A stretch of DNA of 34,114 nucleotides from Micromonospora alfalfae. GTDB lineage: Bacteria > Actinomycetota > Actinomycetes > Mycobacteriales > Micromonosporaceae. Positions 33,658-34,114 of the stretch are shown here, one piece after another (within the stretch, counting starts at the first letter, position 1; the number at the start of each line of letters is the position of its first letter). The notes beneath the pieces are model-generated. The model made no database searches and was not told where the DNA came from. It saw nothing but the letters and a program-made list of their open reading frames with translations. Both the position numbers and the translations under genes were made by a program. The stretch covers positions 1-34,114 of the forward strand of contig NZ_JAKKFH010000017.1 of NCBI RefSeq assembly GCF_022230925.1, in the 5' to 3' direction.

Positions 33658-34114
33658 GATCGCGTGGTGGGGACCGCCCGGACGAGGGCCCGGACGAGCG
33701 GCGCGATCCCCGCGCCAAGACCCGCCGTTGGGGTCGCGGCCGGGCGGCTGAGCCCGAGCCGGAGGAGCCGGTCGCCGGCGAGGAGTTCGGCTGGATCGAC
33801 GACCTCCGCTCGGCCAAGCAGCAACGCACCGAGCTGGGCCCGGACGGCGCGCCGGCGGAGCCGAACCGGCAGCGCGGGGGCATGCCGCCGGCAGACCCGG
33901 CCGGGCCGCCGGCACAACCCACAGCGCGTACGGCGGGAGGGCCGGCCGATGCGCGCGGCAGTGCCCCGGAGTCCCCGGCGCCGCCGGCCTCGCGCCAGCC
34001 TGAACAGGGCGGTGCCGCCGCCCGTCGACCTGTCGACGGGCCCTGGCCCGGGGAGACGCCACCAGCGGATCGTCGCCCGGACAACCGGCCACCCGGCGCC
34101 GGCCCCGCACCCGG
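33654..34114 (+). CDS. Proline-rich, disordered protein of unknown function (3' end cut)
   Basis: GTG 33654 overlaps the rarA stop (GTGA), and the frame stays open for 153 codons to the window edge. The first 40 residues are very charged ([20 protein letters not shown]), then a short ordered-looking stretch [20 protein letters not shown] appears, followed by Pro/Ala/Gly/Arg-rich low-complexity sequence. The overlap suggests translational coupling to rarA. GC at third positions is high, as in the neighbours. Function is unknown; the C-terminal part, which may hold a folded domain, lies outside the window. Confidence 0.7.
   Translation, partial: MRSRGGDRPDEGPDERRDPRAKTRRWGRGRAAEPEPEEPVAGEEFGWIDDLRSAKQQRTELGPDGAPAEPNRQRGGMPPADPAGPPAQPTARTAGGPADARGSAPESPAPPASRQPEQGGAAARRPVDGPWPGETPPADRRPDNRPPGAGPAP

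Overview
The window is a roughly 34 kb chromosomal segment from a very high-GC actinobacterium. Gene content, strong G/C preference at third codon positions, frequent GTG starts and many GATC-cored intergenic hairpins point to Micromonospora or a close relative in Micromonosporaceae; the genus is an inference. There are no rRNA or tRNA genes, insertion sequences, phage genes or CRISPR arrays. About 27 protein genes are supported, two of them cut by the window edges.

Left part (1-7260): a truncated SPFH/band-7 membrane protein (minus); a stand-alone cobalamin-sensor-like domain protein without a DNA-binding domain; a 14-TM DHA2 drug exporter followed by its likely TetR repressor, with operator-like repeats in front; then, on the minus strand, a 3-hydroxybutyrate dehydrogenase gene coupled one base to one base with a GAF/PucR-type regulator.

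Core part (7345-22360): a conserved housekeeping block whose order matches the classic actinobacterial layout (as in Mycobacterium tuberculosis Rv2580c-Rv2594c): ruvC-ruvA-ruvB (Holliday junction processing), yajC-secD-secF (Sec translocon accessory), apt (adenine salvage), rel (bifunctional (p)ppGpp synthetase/hydrolase), two tandem membrane-anchored cyclophilins on the opposite strand, a glyoxalase II-like hydrolase, hisS, and then an acyl-ACP desaturase preceded by an operator-like palindrome.

Right part (22361-34114): a hotdog thioesterase and an HxlR regulator, divergent and both apparently leaderless; a secreted alpha-lytic-type serine protease; two tandem DUF998 membrane proteins separated by a 21-bp tandem repeat; aspS; an NAD(P)-dependent epimerase/reductase; an ArsR-type regulator with a perfect 20+20 palindrome upstream and an MFS transporter behind it; a 70-residue membrane protein; rarA (mgsA); and the start of a proline-rich disordered protein.

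The most striking non-coding signal is a set of four intergenic elements (about 7263-7340, 22399-22459, 28649-28702, 29573-29648). Each is a GATC-containing inverted repeat, and at least three of them have a C-rich tract on the left and a G-rich tract on the right. The arms differ in sequence between elements but are complementary within each one, so structure rather than sequence is kept. Other points are a CarH-like sensor without its HTH, a cyclophilin paralogue that has lost the catalytic arginine, a 20-codon coupled mini-ORF, and a 15-bp perfect hairpin inside the start of the tetR gene.
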